A program made the translations under genes and the position numbers. From positions 744,001-808,000 of the forward strand of contig NZ_JAKENF010000002.1 of the NCBI RefSeq assembly GCF_021491355.1: 64,000 nucleotides of DNA, in the 5' to 3' direction. Below, in pieces: positions 8,191 to 17,573 of this stretch. The DNA is from Alitabrizicola rongguiensis (GTDB lineage Bacteria > Pseudomonadota > Alphaproteobacteria > Rhodobacterales > Rhodobacteraceae). The stretch's first letter is position 1, and each line of letters begins with the position of its first letter. The notes below the pieces were generated by a model. The model was not told the origin of the DNA, made no database searches, and saw nothing but the letters and a program-made list of their open reading frames with translations.

Positions 8191-8964
8191 TCAGACACGG
8201 TCCAGCACATCGGTCAGCGTCGCGGTGATCAGGTCGAGGTTCTCGGCAGAGGAAAAACGGTGATCCGCCCCCTTCACCAGCGTCAGCTGGACGTCCGGAC
8301 CACTGGCATGACCGAGCAGCCGCAAGGCGACACTGGGCGGCACGTCGGTATCCGCCGTGCCCTGCAGCAACCGCACAGGGAAAGGCAGGGGCAGCGGATC
8401 GCGCAGGACGAGGCGCTTGCGACCTTCCTCGATAAGGCGGCGGGTGATGACATAAGGTTCGTCCGAATAGTCAGTGGGCAGTTCAATCCGGCCCACCGTC
8501 ACCAGTGCCTGCCTCTGGGCTTCGGTCGCTTCCGCCCACATGCTGTCCTCGGTGAAATCCGGCGCGGCGGCGATGCCGACAAGCCCGGCGATGCGCTCGG
8601 GCACGGCTTTCGCCAGCAAGAGCGAGATCCAGCCGCCCATCGACGAGCCAACCAGAACCTGAGGGCCCTCGGTCAACAACGTCACGGCCGCCAGCGCATC
8701 CTGGAACCAGTCCCCGATGCAGCCCTCCAGAAAGTCACCCTCCGAAACGCCATGCCCCGAATAATCGAGGCGCAGGAAGGCTCGCCCTTCGGCTTCTGCC
8801 CAGGACGCAAGGTGCACTGCCTTGCTGCCCTGCATGTCCGAGCGGAAGCCGTGCAGGAAGACGATCCCCGGCCCGCGACCGGCAACGCGCCGATAGGCGA
8901 TGCGACGCCCCTGCGGGGTCATCAGGAATTCTGGCGGGGTCACGGGGGGATCGGTCAAGGTCAT
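8191..8964 (-). CDS. alpha/beta hydrolase (serine esterase/thioesterase-like)
   Basis: A 257-residue hydrolase with an intact triad: GSSMGG elbow (Ser108), acid in LQGTADTDVPP and His in VKGADHRFS. The N-terminal LHGFRSDMQGSKA and LDYSGHGVSEG segments resemble the ABHD10 / acyl-protein-thioesterase-like branch. The substrate is probably a small carboxyl ester or thioester in the cytoplasm, as no signal peptide is seen. The downstream gene 15 bp away is a related fold lacking the nucleophile, so the two may form a catalytic and non-catalytic pair. Confidence 0.85.
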   Translation of the reverse strand: MTLTDPPVTPPEFLMTPQGRRIAYRRVAGRGPGIVFLHGFRSDMQGSKAVHLASWAEAEGRAFLRLDYSGHGVSEGDFLEGCIGDWFQDALAAVTLLTEGPQVLVGSSMGGWISLLLAKAVPERIAGLVGIAAAPDFTEDSMWAEATEAQRQALVTVGRIELPTDYSDEPYVITRRLIEEGRKRLVLRDPLPLPFPVRLLQGTADTDVPPSVALRLLGHASGPDVQLTLVKGADHRFSSAENLDLITATLTDVLDRV

Positions 8965-9008
8965 GAGCGTTATCTAGTGCGTCGGCGGCGGAAGCTGCAA
9001 CCACATCG

Positions 9009-9043
9009 GCCCCGGGCGCGAGTTCCGGGCGGGGGCCCGGGGC
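9009..9043. terminator. GC-rich hairpin between two minus-strand genes
   Basis: A perfect 9-bp stem (9009-9017 with 9035-9043) encloses a 17-base loop in the gap between the glycosylase and the hydrolase. It has no T-run, so its role as terminator or mRNA stabiliser is uncertain. Confidence 0.35.
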
Positions 9044-9068
9044 GGAAGCCTGCCGATGCCGCCGCCTT

Positions 9069-9740
9069 TCAGCCGATGCTCTGTGCAAGAACCCGACTGA
9101 TCGCGGTCAGGCTTCGACCGCTTTCGCGCCGCCACGCATTGAATGCCGCCTGTACGGCGGCCATGGCCTTTCTCGATCCGGGCGCACCATCAATCACGCC
9201 TTCCGCAACCAGACGAGCCACCACATCGCGGCTGAGAATGAAGCTGTCCTTGCCCATGTGACGCAGCATGTACTGCCCGGTCGTGCCGCCCAGCCTGCTT
9301 CCGTTGCGGCTGAGCCACTCCAACAGCCCCGCGAAATCGTCGTCCGGCCAGTCGGCGATGCGCCTTCCGAACGATCCGGCCCCTGCCGCGACCTCGCTCA
9401 CGAAGACTGCATTGTCGCGAATGGCGACGATCTTCGGACCGCTGCGGATGACGCGAGCATCGCTGACCAAACGGTCGATCGCTTCGCCTTCCATCATCGA
9501 CACCCGACCGGGGTCGAACCCGAGGAAAGCCTCTTCGATGCCAGGCCATTTGGTCTCGACGACCTTCCAGCTGATCCCGGCCTGGAAGATCCCGCGCGCC
9601 ATTGCCGCGAGCCAACGATCGTCCGGAATAGCGGCGATGGCCTCTGCCGATTTCGGAACCGGCGCCCCCGCGAGGACAGCCTCCTCGCTGCCCTTGCGGG
9701 CAACGGCAATGGCAAGGATTTCAGAGAATGTCCGCACCAT
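9069..9740 (-). CDS. DNA-3-methyladenine glycosylase I family protein
   Basis: A 223-residue protein that fits the Tag-like (adenine glycosylase) family as found in Rhodobacterales. Diagnostic stretches are AIPDDRWLAAMARGIFQAGISW near residues 37-58, WPGIEEAF, AIRDNAVF and the C-terminal GQYMLRHMGKDSFILSRDVV. Tag enzymes excise 3-methyladenine from alkylated DNA using a helix-hairpin-helix fold. The canonical Tag zinc-ligand pattern at the very N-terminus is not obvious, so this is a divergent member and substrate range could differ. The gene stands alone on the minus strand, divergent from thrS across 152 bp. Confidence 0.78.
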   Translation of the reverse strand: MVRTFSEILAIAVARKGSEEAVLAGAPVPKSAEAIAAIPDDRWLAAMARGIFQAGISWKVVETKWPGIEEAFLGFDPGRVSMMEGEAIDRLVSDARVIRSGPKIVAIRDNAVFVSEVAAGAGSFGRRIADWPDDDFAGLLEWLSRNGSRLGGTTGQYMLRHMGKDSFILSRDVVARLVAEGVIDGAPGSRKAMAAVQAAFNAWRRESGRSLTAISRVLAQSIG

Positions 9741-9892
9741 TCTTTCCCCTTAAGATAACGCCGGAAACCTGACAGAAGGTGGCTGTGCGGACAAGCTTGC
9801 CTCCGTTGACAATCCCGAACTCCCGTCGCACAGAAGCAGCACAAACCCGCAACCGGGCGTTTCGTAGGCGCCAAAACGACGAGGAGCCGGCC

Positions 9893-11845
9893 ATGAGCCA
9901 GATTTCCCTGACATTCCCCGATGGCAACCAGCGCGATTTCGCCGCCGGTGTGACGCCTGCCGAAGTGGCGGCGTCGATCGCGCCGAGCCTGGCGAAAAAG
10001 GCGATCTCCGCCACCCTCGATGGCAAGCATTTCGACCTGCAATGGCCGATCCAAGAGAGCGCCAGCATCGCCATCAACACGATGCAGGATGACGCGATTG
10101 CGCTGGAACTGATCCGCCACGACCTGGCCCATATCATGGCCCGCGCCGTGCAGGAGTTGTGGCCTGACGTGAAGGTGACGATCGGCCCGGTCATTGCCAA
10201 TGGCTGGTATTACGATTTCGACCGCGCGGAGCCGTTCAGCCCCGAAGACCTCGGCGCCATCGAGGCGAAGATGAAGCAGATCATCAACGCCCGCGACCCG
10301 GTCCGCACCGAGGTCTGGAGCCGGGCCGACGCGATCGCCTACTATGAAAAAGCGGGCGAACCCTTCAAGGTCGAGCTGGTCGAGGCGATCCCCGAGGATC
10401 AGAATATCCGCATGTATTGGCACGGGAACTGGCAGGATCTGTGCCGCGGGCCGCATTTCCAGAACACCGGGCAGGTTCCGGCAGACGCCTTCAAGCTGAT
10501 GAGTGTGGCCGGCGCCTACTGGCGTGGCGACAGCAACAACAAGCAGCTTCAGCGCATCTATGGAGTCGCCTTCAAGAACCGCGACGACCTGAAGGCGTAC
10601 CTGACGATGCTGGAAGAGGCCGCCAAGCGCGACCACCGCAAGCTCGGCAAGGAGATGGAGTTGTTCCATCTGCAGGAAGAAGCGCCCGGCATGGTGTTCT
10701 GGCACCCGAACGGCTGGACGATCTACCGTACGCTGGAAGACTACATGCGCCGCCGCCTGCGCGGTGCCGGCTACAAGGAAATCCGCACGCCCCAGGTGGT
10801 GGACCGCGTGCTGTGGGAAAAGTCGGGCCACTGGGAGGCCTATCGCGAGAACATGTTCATCGTCGAGGTGGACGAGGAAGGCGCGAAGGAAAAGCGCATC
10901 AACGCTCTGAAGCCGATGAACTGCCCGTGCCACGTGCAGGTCTACAATCAGGGCCTCAAGTCCTACCGCGACCTGCCGCTGCGGCTGGCCGAATTCGGAT
11001 CGTGCCATCGCTACGAAAGCTCGGGCTCGATGCACGGGCTGATGCGGGTGCGCGGTTTTACTCAGGATGACGCGCATATCTTCTGCACCGAAGACCAGAT
11101 CGAAAGCGAATGCGCCAACTTCCTGACGCTGCTGTCGTCGATCTACCGCGACCTCGGCTTTGTGAAGTTCGACATCAAGCTGTCGACCCGTCCCGACGTC
11201 CGCGTTGGCTCGGACGAGGTCTGGGACAAGGCCGAACGGGCGCTGGAAAACGCGATCCGCAAGGTGACGAACAACTTCACCATCGATCCCGGCGAAGGCG
11301 CCTTCTACGGTCCGAAGCTCGACTTCAAGCTGACCGACGCGATCGGGCGCGAATGGCAGTGCGGCACCTTCCAGTGCGACTTCAACCTGCCGGTCCGGCT
11401 GGATGCGGAATACGTGGCCGAGGATGGATCGAAACGCCGCCCCGTCATGCTGCACCGCGCCATCCTCGGCTCGTTCGAGCGCTTCATCGGCATCCTGATC
11501 GAGAACTATGCCGGCAAGATGCCTTTCTGGCTTGCGCCGCGGCAGGTCGTGGTCGCCTCGATCGTCTCGGATGCCGACGAGTATGTGCACGAGGTCACCA
11601 ATGCGCTCCGCGCCGCCGGTCTGCGCGCCGAAGCCGATACGCGGAACGAGAAGATCAACTACAAGGTCCGCGAGCACTCGGTTGGCAAGGTACCGGTCAT
11701 CCTGGCCATCGGAATGAAAGAGGTCCAGGATCGCACGGTCTCCTTGCGGCGGCTGGGCGACACCCGGACCGAGACGCTGGCGCTGACCGACGTGATCCGC
11801 CTTCTGACGAGCGAGGCCACGCCACCCGACCTCGTGCCGGAGTAA
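9893..11845 (+). CDS. thrS: threonine--tRNA ligase
   Basis: A 650-residue class II threonyl-tRNA synthetase that charges tRNA-Thr. It has an N-terminal TGS domain (about 1-62) and an SAD editing domain with HDLAH (about residues 75-79) and CRGPH (about 183). The class II catalytic core has motif 2 around [21 protein letters not shown], the zinc-site PMNCPCH and motif 3 [11 protein letters not shown]. The last 100 residues form the HGTP anticodon-binding domain. ATG 9893 is chosen because GAGGAG lies 7 bp before it and the TGS domain begins immediately; an upstream in-frame extension to 9779 is not conserved-looking. A tandem hairpin terminator follows. Confidence 0.97.
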   Translation: MSQISLTFPDGNQRDFAAGVTPAEVAASIAPSLAKKAISATLDGKHFDLQWPIQESASIAINTMQDDAIALELIRHDLAHIMARAVQELWPDVKVTIGPVIANGWYYDFDRAEPFSPEDLGAIEAKMKQIINARDPVRTEVWSRADAIAYYEKAGEPFKVELVEAIPEDQNIRMYWHGNWQDLCRGPHFQNTGQVPADAFKLMSVAGAYWRGDSNNKQLQRIYGVAFKNRDDLKAYLTMLEEAAKRDHRKLGKEMELFHLQEEAPGMVFWHPNGWTIYRTLEDYMRRRLRGAGYKEIRTPQVVDRVLWEKSGHWEAYRENMFIVEVDEEGAKEKRINALKPMNCPCHVQVYNQGLKSYRDLPLRLAEFGSCHRYESSGSMHGLMRVRGFTQDDAHIFCTEDQIESECANFLTLLSSIYRDLGFVKFDIKLSTRPDVRVGSDEVWDKAERALENAIRKVTNNFTIDPGEGAFYGPKLDFKLTDAIGREWQCGTFQCDFNLPVRLDAEYVAEDGSKRRPVMLHRAILGSFERFIGILIENYAGKMPFWLAPRQVVVASIVSDADEYVHEVTNALRAAGLRAEADTRNEKINYKVREHSVGKVPVILAIGMKEVQDRTVSLRRLGDTRTETLALTDVIRLLTSEATPPDLVPE

Positions 11846-11886
11846 TCGGCACCGAGCCTCGAAATCGAAGGAAAACCCCGGGAATC

Positions 11887-11940
11887 CGGCCGCATGGCGG
11901 CCGAATCTCGGATATTTCACGAGATGCTTGATTTTTTATT
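11887..11940 (+). terminator. intrinsic terminator of thrS
   Basis: Two successive hairpins: a 7-bp stem (11887-11893 with 11897-11903) and a 6-bp stem ATCTCG/CGAGAT (11905-11910 with 11920-11925). The second is followed by GCTTGATTTTTTATT. Confidence 0.75.
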
Positions 11941-12079
11941 GGGATGCGGCAGACTTTTTCTTGCGTGGCCGGAAGCGCTGCCGGTGGCCCTTGGCAGGGT
12001 CCTCCGGGGAGAAACAGGTTTGGGGGACACGGCCCGGTGCAATCTCGCCCCGGGAGGACTGGCTTAAGGAGAGAGCGGC

Positions 12080-12286
12080 ATGCCGACCGGCACCGTGAAG
12101 TGGTTCAACGCGACCAAGGGTTATGGGTTCATCGCGCCGGATGACGGCGGCAAGGACATCTTCGTTCACATCTCGGCTGTGGAACGGGCGGGCCTGAAAG
12201 GCCTGAACGACAATCAGAAGATCGGCTACGAGCTTCAGTCGGGTCGGGATGGTCGCCAGTCTGCGGGAGACCTAAAGCTTCTCTGA
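12080..12286 (+). CDS. cold-shock domain protein (CspA family)
   Basis: A 68-residue single cold-shock domain, the normal length. It carries both nucleic-acid-binding motifs, KGYGFI (RNP1) and DIFVHI (RNP2). The protein binds single-stranded RNA or DNA as a chaperone. AAGGAGA lies about 10 bp before the ATG. More than 130 bp of untranslated sequence separates it from the thrS terminator, leaving room for the long 5' leader often used in cold-shock mRNA control, although no specific fold is claimed. An intrinsic terminator follows directly. Confidence 0.93.
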   Translation: MPTGTVKWFNATKGYGFIAPDDGGKDIFVHISAVERAGLKGLNDNQKIGYELQSGRDGRQSAGDLKLL

Positions 12287-12309
12287 GCCATCGCCCCGAG
12301 AGCTTTTCC

Positions 12310-12341
12310 AGTCCGCGCTACAGGCGCGGGCTGTTTCATTT
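12310..12341 (+). terminator. terminator of the cold-shock gene
   Basis: A 9-bp stem with one G-U pair (12310-12318 with 12324-12332) and a 5-base loop is followed by GTTTCATTT. Its tail overlaps the stop codon of the convergent ArsC-like gene. Confidence 0.7.
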
Positions 12342-12677
12342 GGCCAGGGCTGCAAGGACCTTTTCGTCCCAGCCGAGGTGCAGGCTTTCGCCCGCGCGGA
12401 TGACAGGACGCTTCATCAGCGTCGGCTGTGCGGCAAGCTGCGCCTCGGGTTCGGCTGCTTTCAGGAACTCCCCAAGTGATCTCCAGGTGGTCGATTGCCG
12501 GTTGATGATCGCGTCGCCGAAGGCATGTACGAATTCGGCGATCTCGGCATCCGAAAGCGGCTCGGCACGGACATCGCGAAATGCCACGTCGTGCCCTTCG
12601 GCTTTCAGCGTCTTGAGCGCCTTCTTGCAGGTATCGCAGGTCGAGATGCCGTAAAGGATCATGGTTGAGTCCGTCAT
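12336..12677 (-). CDS. ArsC/Spx-like thioredoxin-fold reductase family protein
   Basis: A 113-residue protein of the arsenate reductase-like/YffB family. The N-terminal CDTC motif (Cys14 and Cys17) follows the first strand MILYGIST. LMKRPVI and a C-terminal GWDEKVLAAL complete the family pattern. Biochemical function is poorly defined; glutathione-dependent reductase activity has been suggested for relatives. Start 12677 was chosen because homology starts there; Met6 (12662) is an alternative. It lies convergent to the cold-shock gene and downstream of the response regulator on the same strand, 74 bp away. Confidence 0.85.
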   Translation of the reverse strand: MTDSTMILYGISTCDTCKKALKTLKAEGHDVAFRDVRAEPLSDAEIAEFVHAFGDAIINRQSTTWRSLGEFLKAAEPEAQLAAQPTLMKRPVIRAGESLHLGWDEKVLAALAK

Positions 12678-12751
12678 CGAGTGTCGCTTGCCGGTATGGA
12701 CCCTTGGCACGCACCGCGCAACTTGCGAAACGGCTGCCTCGCTGGCAGTGG

Positions 12752-13360
12752 TCAGAGCAGGCTGAAATCGCGTGCGATCATCGCTGCATGGGTGCGGTTC
12801 TTTGCCCCGAGCTTTCGGCTCAACGTCTTGACGTGCAGCTTCACCGTCACTTCCTGAAGGTCGTGGTCCCGGGCGATTTCCTTGTTCGACTTGCCTTCGC
12901 AAATGCCGCGAAGCACATCCTGCTCACGCCGGGAAAGGTTGAAGCGCCCTTCCGCCGGCAGGCTGGCATCGGACAACTCGCCGTAGGGCAGGAAAGTATC
13001 GCCATTCGCCATCGCCCGCACCGCCGCAACCATCGCCCGCGATCCCAGAGTCTTGGGCAGGAAGCCCGCAGCACCCGACCGCATCGCAGCCTCGGCCACT
13101 TCGCGCGTGGCGAAACCCGAAAGGATTGCCACTGGCTTGCCGCCATTCGCCTTCAGTGCCGAGATCATGCCTTCAAGGCCGTTCATGCCGGGCATGCTGT
13201 AATCGAGCAGGACCAGATCGATCGGACCCTGCTCCACGATGACGCCCATCGCCTCTTGCAAGCTCCCCACGACCTTCACAGCCTCGAAACCTTCGGCCTT
13301 GAGGAAGGCCGCGATCGTCTCGCGCACCAGATCATGGTCATCTGCTAGCAGGATCCTCAT
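12752..13360 (-). CDS. LuxR/NarL-type DNA-binding response regulator
   Basis: A 202-residue two-domain response regulator. The receiver domain (about 1-120) has acidic pocket residues in LLADDHD and the phospho-acceptor Asp53 in LLDYSMPGMNG. The C-terminal GerE-type helix-turn-helix (about 140-200) has LSRREQDVLRGICEG and KEIARDHDLQEVTVKLHVK. The start MRILLADDHD is preferred; an upstream in-frame start would add 21 unrelated residues. It is divergent from the hybrid kinase across 208 bp, which points to a dedicated phosphorelay ending in this regulator. Confidence 0.92.
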   Translation of the reverse strand: MRILLADDHDLVRETIAAFLKAEGFEAVKVVGSLQEAMGVIVEQGPIDLVLLDYSMPGMNGLEGMISALKANGGKPVAILSGFATREVAEAAMRSGAAGFLPKTLGSRAMVAAVRAMANGDTFLPYGELSDASLPAEGRFNLSRREQDVLRGICEGKSNKEIARDHDLQEVTVKLHVKTLSRKLGAKNRTHAAMIARDFSLL

Positions 13361-13568
13361 GATCGGTTCAGCCTGCCTGTCTATCTGTCCGGTTTCGTTG
13401 CCTTGCCGGAACGAAGCCGGCAAAAGAGCGATCTTGTTGAAAACTGGCAGGTCTGCAACCTAGATTCGCCTTCTTCCCAGTCCTACTTGCAGCCGGTCTT
13501 GCACAGCAAACCCTTTCAGCTAGCTTTCGGTCTGCAGACAAGCCCTTTGGCGCGGAAAGGAAAGCCGG

Positions 13569-16106
13569 TTGGCGCAGCGACCGCGGGAAAGACAAGGCTG
13601 GGTAAGACTCGTCTACGCGACGCTTGTCGCTGCAGCCCTTGTGTTGTTCGCGCTCGTCATCGTGTCGCTGATGCTCGAAGTCCAGCGGCAGCTCGAAGCA
13701 CTGGGCCGCGCGAGTTCGGACAATGTGCAGTGGTCATTAGCACAGCTCGAAGTCGAGACTTCCTTGTTCCACGAGGCACTCGGCAAGCCCGACCCTAAGC
13801 TCGATGACATACGGCAGAGGTTCGACATCTTCCTGTCGCGCTTCACGATCTTCGACAAGAGCAGTCTGTTCGAGGACCTGCGTCGGCAACCCGAATTCGC
13901 CAACAGCCTGGCACAGTACCGCAACTTCGTGGACTCCACGCTTCCCCTGATCGATGGCCCGGACGACCGGCTCCGAGCCGAGATTCCGTCACTTGCCCAG
14001 CAGATCGAGATGTTGCGCCCCTATGCACGGGCGATTTCGATGGCCGGGATCGATTATTTCTCGGCACGCGCGGATGCGGATCGTCTCGGCGTTGCGCAGA
14101 CCCTTCGAAACGTCGCCGTCCTGACTTCGATGCTGGTGATCGCCCTTAGCGTCCTCGCTTATGCGATGTTCCGCAACAGCCAGCAAAGCCGCCAGCAGAC
14201 AGTCCAGATGGCAACCATGACTGATCGTCTGAAGACGGTCGTCGAGTCCTCGGCTGACGCGATCCTCGTCATCGACCGGGACGGGATCGCATCCGAATTC
14301 AACCCGGCGGCCGAAGAGATGTTCGGCTACATGCGCGACGAAGTGATCGGGCAATCGACCCAGATGCTGCTCTTGCCTCCGGAATCGATGACCGCTTCGG
14401 TACAACTGATCGAGGACCGCGTTATCGACGCTCAAGGCAAGCTGACCGGCAAGGCGCGACTTGAACTGGTTGCCATGCGCAAGAACGGCGGGCGGTTCCC
14501 GGCCGAGTTGACCATTGTCGGCACACGGGGAACCAAGGGGGAAATGGCCGTCTTGTTCCTGCGCGACATCTCCCTTCGCCAAAGTACCGAAGAAGAAATG
14601 CGCAGGGCCCGCGACAGGGCGCTGGAAAACGAACGAGCGAAGGCGGAGTTCCTGGCCGTGATGAGCCACGAGATGCGCACGCCCCTGAACGGACTTCTGG
14701 GATCTGTCGAGATCCTTGGCTCTACCGCCTTGACCGAACGACAGAAGGAGATCGTCGACATCATCGAAACGTCGGGCAACGTGTTGCTTGGCCATGTGAA
14801 TGCAGTGCTTGACCTGTCGAGCGCCGAAGCCGGCGCCCTGCGCCTCGATGCGGTTGCCTTCTCGGTCGAGGCGCTGGTCGCCGAAGTGGTCGCGAACCAA
14901 TCCGGTCTGGCCGAAGCTGCCGGAAACCGCATCGAGATCGTTGCGGCCTCAGATCCGGTCGGACGGATCATCGGCGATCCCGGCCGGCTGCGGCAGATCC
15001 TGCTGAACCTTGTCGGCAACGCGGTAAAGTTCACGACCGACGGCCGCGTGACCGTCGAGATCGAAGCCCTGCCTTCGCTCGCCGGCAACCCGCTGGTCGA
15101 GTTCCGCGTCATCGACAGTGGAATCGGCATCGCCGAAGCCGATCAAGAACGGATCTTCGAAGACTTCGTGACGCTCGACCGCTCTTACGGGCGCGAAGTC
15201 GGCGGAACGGGCCTTGGCCTTGGCATCACGCGGCGTCTCGTCGAAGCGATGGGCGGCCAGATCGGAATCGAAAGTGAACCGGGTGAAGGTAGCGTCTTCT
15301 GGGTTCGCCTGCCCTTTTCTCCAGCCGGCACCACCTCTGTCGAAGACGGGGAAAGCTCCGTTTCGGACAAACCCGTGCCACAGCGGGTCCTCGTGATCGA
15401 GGACAATTCCATCAACCGCTTTGTGCTTAGCACCCTGCTGGCAGAAAGTGGTCATGAGGTGACCGAAGCCATCGATGGCATGGAAGGTGTCGCGCTGGCA
15501 GAAAAGGAACGGTTCGACGTCATCCTGATGGACATCTCGATGCCGCGCCTTGATGGAATGGAGGCGACACGACTTGTCCGGCAAGGGGGAGCCTCGGCAA
15601 CGGCCCGTATCGTCGCGGTGACCGCCCACGCCATGCCCGACGAACTTCAGCGCTATCGTGCCGCGGGGATGGACGATTGCCTCGTCAAGCCGATCACGCG
15701 CGGCGGTCTGTCTGCCGCAATCGAGGGGCGCGCCATAACTGCGCCAACCGACGGCGTGTCTGACACACCGCTCGACCGCGAGACGCTCACCGACCTCGTG
15801 TCGCATCTCGGAGCAGAAACACTTGACGGGTTGCTTATCCGATTTGTCGCCGAGGGGGATGCGACGATCGCCCGGATCGATGCGGGGGCAGAGGCTGATC
15901 AGGTGCGGCGCTTGGCGCATCGGCTCTCAGGCTCGGCCTCTACCTTTGGCGCACATCAACTCGCGCGCCATCTTGCCAAGCTGGAAACCCTGCTCAAGCA
16001 GGGGCGGCCGACAATCTGGATGAAAGACGACCTTCGTGCCAGCTGGGCCGAGACGCGCGTGGCCGTGCAGGCGGCACGCTCCGCGATCCTGCCAAAGTCG
16101 GCCTAG
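13569..16106 (+). CDS. hybrid sensor histidine kinase with PAS, receiver and HPt domains
   Basis: An 845-residue membrane kinase. TM1 is about residues 14-36 and TM2 about 181-201, bracketing a periplasmic helical sensor of about 145 residues. Then come PAS (about 218-340), HisKA with His367 in MSHEMRTPLNG, HATPase (about 470-590), a receiver domain with Asp655 in VILMDISMP, and a C-terminal HPt domain with His784 in LAHRLSGSASTFG. This is the unorthodox His-Asp-His layout whose phosphoryl group is passed to a separate regulator, presumably the divergent LuxR-type gene. The start is TTG at 13569 with a purine-rich GGAAAGGAAAG upstream; no ATG occurs before TM1. The stop shares CTAG with the next gene. 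Confidence 0.92.
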   Translation: MAQRPRERQGWVRLVYATLVAAALVLFALVIVSLMLEVQRQLEALGRASSDNVQWSLAQLEVETSLFHEALGKPDPKLDDIRQRFDIFLSRFTIFDKSSLFEDLRRQPEFANSLAQYRNFVDSTLPLIDGPDDRLRAEIPSLAQQIEMLRPYARAISMAGIDYFSARADADRLGVAQTLRNVAVLTSMLVIALSVLAYAMFRNSQQSRQQTVQMATMTDRLKTVVESSADAILVIDRDGIASEFNPAAEEMFGYMRDEVIGQSTQMLLLPPESMTASVQLIEDRVIDAQGKLTGKARLELVAMRKNGGRFPAELTIVGTRGTKGEMAVLFLRDISLRQSTEEEMRRARDRALENERAKAEFLAVMSHEMRTPLNGLLGSVEILGSTALTERQKEIVDIIETSGNVLLGHVNAVLDLSSAEAGALRLDAVAFSVEALVAEVVANQSGLAEAAGNRIEIVAASDPVGRIIGDPGRLRQILLNLVGNAVKFTTDGRVTVEIEALPSLAGNPLVEFRVIDSGIGIAEADQERIFEDFVTLDRSYGREVGGTGLGLGITRRLVEAMGGQIGIESEPGEGSVFWVRLPFSPAGTTSVEDGESSVSDKPVPQRVLVIEDNSINRFVLSTLLAESGHEVTEAIDGMEGVALAEKERFDVILMDISMPRLDGMEATRLVRQGGASATARIVAVTAHAMPDELQRYRAAGMDDCLVKPITRGGLSAAIEGRAITAPTDGVSDTPLDRETLTDLVSHLGAETLDGLLIRFVAEGDATIARIDAGAEADQVRRLAHRLSGSASTFGAHQLARHLAKLETLLKQGRPTIWMKDDLRASWAETRVAVQAARSAILPKSA

Positions 16107-16807
16107 TTGAGCCTCAGGCGATCTGCGATCAGCTCCGGCACATCCGGATGGCAACCGACCGGCTCAAGCAGCGTCCCCGCAAATCCAGCCTCCTCCAGCG
16201 CCAGCGGCAAATCCGAGACGACATGGCCGCCACGGGCCGCGAAATAAGGAAGGCAGATCGCCCCTGGGCCAAGACTGCGCGCAACATCTGAAATGAGCGG
16301 GGCCTGCTCGATATAGCCCGCCTTCACATTCGCCCCCGTTTCCGCGGCGATAAGGCGCGCCATCCCTTCAGCAACAAGCGCAGGTGCCGGACTGCGCCCC
16401 GACCCGTGCGCCGCCAACAGGATTGCATCAGATGCCTCAGCAGAAAGAGCCTTTCTGGCCAGTTCGACCGTCAGGCGCTGAACGGCGGGATCGAGCCCGA
16501 ACGCAGGAAGGATGCGCACGTCCCCTGCACCGGCTGCGGCCAACCGGGTAGGCAGATGAACCGTGGTGAACCATCCATCCGCCATGAACAGCGGATAGAC
16601 CGACAAGGCCATACCCGCGCAGGCCGTTACCGCGCGCGAAAGGGAGCCTTCCGCAGCCAGCGTCGCGCCTTCCACCGTCCAGCCAGGCAGAAAACCGGCG
16701 ATGCGGCCTGCAAGCGCAACGATCTCGGCATCGGCAGGCCCGGGGGCCGAGGGTTGGCCATGCGCGACGATTATCGCGGCCCTATGTCCTGTATCGCCCC
16801 GCTGCAT
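16103..16807 (-). CDS. sirohydrochlorin cobalt/iron-chelatase (CbiX-type), two-domain form
   Basis: A 234-residue protein with two CbiX-like halves. The first contains IIVAHGQPS (His16) and the second LLAAHGSGR (about His132) plus RGGHVVSDLP, the expected metal-binding histidines. CbiX-type class II chelatases insert Co or Fe into sirohydrochlorin during cobalamin or siroheme synthesis. No other corrin genes are nearby, so the metal and pathway are undecided. Start 16807 has GGGAGA about 10 bp upstream; longer in-frame starts at 16828 and 16834 lack a good ribosome-binding site. It converges on the kinase gene and overlaps it by CTAG. Confidence 0.82.
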   Translation of the reverse strand: MQRGDTGHRAAIIVAHGQPSAPGPADAEIVALAGRIAGFLPGWTVEGATLAAEGSLSRAVTACAGMALSVYPLFMADGWFTTVHLPTRLAAAGAGDVRILPAFGLDPAVQRLTVELARKALSAEASDAILLAAHGSGRSPAPALVAEGMARLIAAETGANVKAGYIEQAPLISDVARSLGPGAICLPYFAARGGHVVSDLPLALEEAGFAGTLLEPVGCHPDVPELIADRLRLN

Positions 16808-16946
16808 CTCGCCGTCTCCCTTAGCCATCTGCAAGCTAGAGGCAGCCGCACATCATGCAAGAGGCGCCCGAAACCAAACCGCAAATCTCCTTGTAAGAAC
16901 ATGATCGACAGTGCTACTTAATGGCGCGTTCAGTGAGTGCCGCCCG

Positions 16947-17573
16947 ATGCCCCACCCCTTACTTACCGAGCCTTCCCCGCTTTCGCCCGAGATCGGACGC
17001 CTTGCCGAGCGCGTGCGGCGCTTTCGCCAGGCCCGGCGGCTGTCGCTGCGCCAGTTGGGCGAGTTGACCGGCACCTCCGCCTCGTTCCTGAGCCAGCTCG
17101 AGCGCGGATTGACCGGCGCAACCACGTCAACACTGATGCAGATTGCCCAGGCGCTGTCGATCTCGGTCGCGGACCTGTTCGACGAACGCCTCCCATCGAC
17201 CCACCGCGTCTTGCGAAAGGGCGAGCGACCCGCCCTGCCAGAATCTTCGGGATACCGAAAGACACTGCTCTCGCAGCGCCCGATCCACGATTTCGAAGTC
17301 TATGTAGGAGAGTTCGAAGTCGGTGGCTCGACCGGACCAGACACCTATACCCATGGCAACTCGCACGAGATGCTGATCGTCTTGCGGGGCGAGGTCGAGG
17401 TGACACTGGACGAAGAACGATTCCGCCTAAATGCGGGCGACAGCATCGAATACTCCTCTGCCACCCCGCACCGGACAGTCAACGTCGGTGCCGGATTGGC
17501 CGAGGTACAATGGATCATCTCGCCGCCCACTTCCGGTCTGGCGGATCTCGATCACTACACCAGGCAGCCATGA
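16947..17573 (+). CDS. XRE-family regulator with C-terminal cupin sensor domain
   Basis: A 208-residue regulator. The N-terminal helix-turn-helix (about 20-75) has LSLRQLGELTGTSASFLSQLE. A linker is followed by a C-terminal cupin (about 135-190) with HGNSHEMLIVLRGEVEV and a second His in SSATPHRTV. This architecture is shared with PuuR, the putrescine-responsive repressor. Its stop overlaps the start of the PuuA-like synthetase by ATGA, so it is translated with the enzymes it probably controls. ATG 16947 is preferred over an upstream GTG at 16911 because the extra residues show no family likeness. The true ligand is unknown; polyamine or a gamma-glutamyl amine is inferred from context. Confidence 0.88.
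   Translation: MPHPLLTEPSPLSPEIGRLAERVRRFRQARRLSLRQLGELTGTSASFLSQLERGLTGATTSTLMQIAQALSISVADLFDERLPSTHRVLRKGERPALPESSGYRKTLLSQRPIHDFEVYVGEFEVGGSTGPDTYTHGNSHEMLIVLRGEVEVTLDEERFRLNAGDSIEYSSATPHRTVNVGAGLAEVQWIISPPTSGLADLDHYTRQP

Noticed and set aside
9494-11920. An 808-codon frame antisense to thrS and running into the glycosylase gene.
   Set aside because: It covers two well-supported genes and is Arg/Asp/His-rich shadow sequence.
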